Shown here: positions 58,001-61,000 of the stretch, piece after piece
Layout of the letters: every line of letters starts with the position of its first letter
Numbering within the stretch: position 1 is the first letter of the stretch
Assembly: GCA_030549495.1 (NCBI GenBank)
Contig: JAUIRK010000570.1
Coordinates: forward strand, 1,589,501-1,653,500
Reading direction: 5' to 3'
From: Nectonema munidae
Lineage: Eukaryota; Nematomorpha; Nectonematoida; Nectonematidae
DNA length: 64,000 nucleotides
Made by a program: the position numbers and the translations under genes
Notes under the pieces: model-generated
Database searches by the model: none
Seen by the model: the letters and a program-made list of their open reading frames with translations, nothing else
Told to the model about the DNA's origin: nothing

Positions 58001-61000
58001 CAAAAATTTAAAATATAATGTAAACATTCTCTTACTCTTTTTTAAAAAATTAGAAAAATTAGTGAAGGAATGAGAAGAATCTGAGAAAAGATTCAAGTTT
58101 GAAGCAAGGTGATCATATCTCAGAGTAATTTGTAACAATTAAATACAAATATACTTTAATTTGTGCTAATATAAATTTGTGCTAATTTAATATGTGCTAT
58201 GTTTTTTTTTGAACAATCTATTTTTACATATGTTGTTAAATTTTTTTTTTTTGGTGTGACAAGAACCTAATTGGTTTGCTCCACCTTCTTTTTATATTTC
58301 AGATTATTTTTATAATTCTTTTTTCTAAAATAAAATAATAAAAATAATAATAATAAAGTCTTAAGCGTTGTAAAAGTGAAGTAATTTTTAACTCCCAGGT
58401 AATGTAAATTTACTATGAAAGGCTGTAAAATTTTAAATATATCGATCAATTAACTTAAAATTACTTGTTAATGCAAACGGAACATTTAAAAAATTATTAT
58501 TCGAATAATGAAATTGTCCGATTTGTAAGAAACAATTTTATATTATTGAGTTGTATGAACACTATGGAGTTTTCGTATTGTCTTCATGAAAATTGGTATG
58601 TTAGTAGTCTAAAGTGCGTGGCGAAGAAAGTGAAAGTGTAAACAAGTGCAGGATTCCTCAAATTATTATTAAACTAACTCAATTTTTTACCAACGTCATT
58701 TCAATTGAAAAGTTCCTCCATTTCCCCTCGTTCTTCCAAAATCCTCGAAAAAGTTGAAAGCTTTTACTTCAAAGGGAAATAAATTTTATTCATCAAAAAG
58801 TTTAAACAAAGAATACCCCCTATATTTGATTCCATGATAGAGTATGTTTTCCTAAATTTTTATCTTACAAGTATAATATTTATTTTTCCAATATTTATTA
58901 CATACACGGTAAGAAGTTAGTAGCCAGATGCACACTCAAAATTATCAAATCGCTGTTGTAAATCTAAATATTGGGATAGCGCGATATAAATACTTACATA
59001 TATTTACCAAAATTTTCATGAAAGCACATAGTCAAGAGCTTTTTAATATAAGTAAGTTGGGTAGTGTACTCATAATATATGATAAGTTATATGCTTTCCT
59101 TCGTGAGAATTTATATTCGAAAAGTTCGTTTGTTAAGTTAAATTTTGTGAAGCTTTGCAAGTCAAATATTTTGTATTGTGCTTATATTAAAATGGAGAAA
59201 AAAGAAGTTCTTGAAAAAGAAGAAAGAAAGATATGAAATTGATACATGTACAACCTGTTAGTGTTTATATATCCTTTGAAAATGAACACATAATTGTCCC
59301 CAAACACTTCATACTTTAAGTTTTCAATTTTTTAGTGTTTTATGAGAAACTTTTATAGATTCTCACATTCTCTCAAAAAATGAAAATTATTTTGCTAAAC
59401 TATAAAGTTTCATCCAAAAAATTAAAGATTTCGTTGATCTAATCAGAGATCGACAAACTTTTTTTACCCGTCAACCCCTTCATAGAACATTTGTCTTCAC
59501 ATCGACCCCCACCCCACATAGAAATGCTTCATAAAAAGATTAATCAATGTCCAACAATTAAGAGGAAAAATACAAAACAAAAATGTTTCATATATCCTAT
59601 ACTATACAATGTCCTAAACTATGTTATAAAAAAAAGCAGATTTATTACTATTATAAAGTAAAAAAAGCATAGAACAATTTAGTAAGTTTTTCTCTCTTCG
59701 ACACCTAAAGAGTTCCTCAAGGACTTTTAATAAAGCAAACTCTAAAGCAATAACTAGAAAAAAACTGATAGGAAAATTTTACCTGACTCACTGTATTTGT
59801 TTGTGTCCAGATTTGGGGAAAGATAATTCAAATTTATTAATATCTTTACGTTTAAGACATTCAACCACAAAAATGTACGATTTAATTAGAGAAGGTGTAT
59901 TGAGATAATATCCTCAACTTCAAATATTGTTCGCACTAACATACTCTTCTTCTTTTGCGAGGATGTGGTTTCTTTATGTTTAAATTTTTTACGTTATTTG
60001 TATTTTAAACCTTTTGGAAAGAAAAGTAGAAATATAAATTTCAGAATGAGAGGAAAGCAAAAAATATAAACTTACAAGCTACTGAAGATAAAAGAAGATC
60101 TAAAATAAAAGCAAAACAAATATCCACCGAAAGTATTTCTACAGTTGAAAATGAGGTAACTTTTCTAGCATTCAACTCAAAACATGAAAACTTTAAATGA
60201 AAAAATTACTCGGACTTTCGAGTACAGAAGGAAAGTGATTGGTGAAAGTAAAAATATGAATGATGTTTTGCCAATTTCAAATTTTGAGAAATTAAGCTGA
60301 AGTATGTTATTTATTAAATTAGAACATTGATAATAAAGTTTCACTTTTTTTAGATAATGAAAGAATTCGAAAGACTCGAAATTTCTCCATTTGAAAATAG
60401 AGGATTACGCATATTTTTCTTGGAAATTTGAAAGAGTTTCGACGCTCAATCGATACTGTTTTTGATAAGAGAAAGAAGAAAGATCATGCTTATAAAAAAT
60501 TTATGTGCAAAGAACAAGGCCATTTCATTTAATTTTCGAGATCTTTTTCTGATATTGATCATTGAAATTTTAGAGTCTTTTGATGGTGTGGTTTTGTTCA
60601 AACTTGCATGCCTTTTCAATGTAAATCTGACAAGCATTTTAAGCAGACCCTCGGATGAATCAAAGGCAGCCGAAATTTTGGTTCTAGACTGTTTGGAAAG
60701 TGTTATGCCTTTATTCTCAAAATAGACGGGCAATTTATTTGCCAATCAAACTCATGTTTAATAATTTTTTGACGTTTTTTTGCTCTCTTTATGTTTTTAA
60801 TCTCAAGTTTCCTAAAGAGTGTTTCAAAACGATGTGCTTTGTAGAGGAAGTTTTTTTCCAAATCAAAAGCAAGCAGGATAAAGAAGCAAGCAGGAAAAAA
60901 GAATCATTCAAATGTACTGTGAAATCATGAAAGAAAAAATAAGTCTTGAAAAATATGAATATCAATTTGCTTTAAATAAATTGCTTTTTCATTTTCTGTT

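Noticed and set aside
60446-60930. Overlapping open frames on both strands
   Set aside because: Mutual shadows in opposite strands with no recognisable domain.
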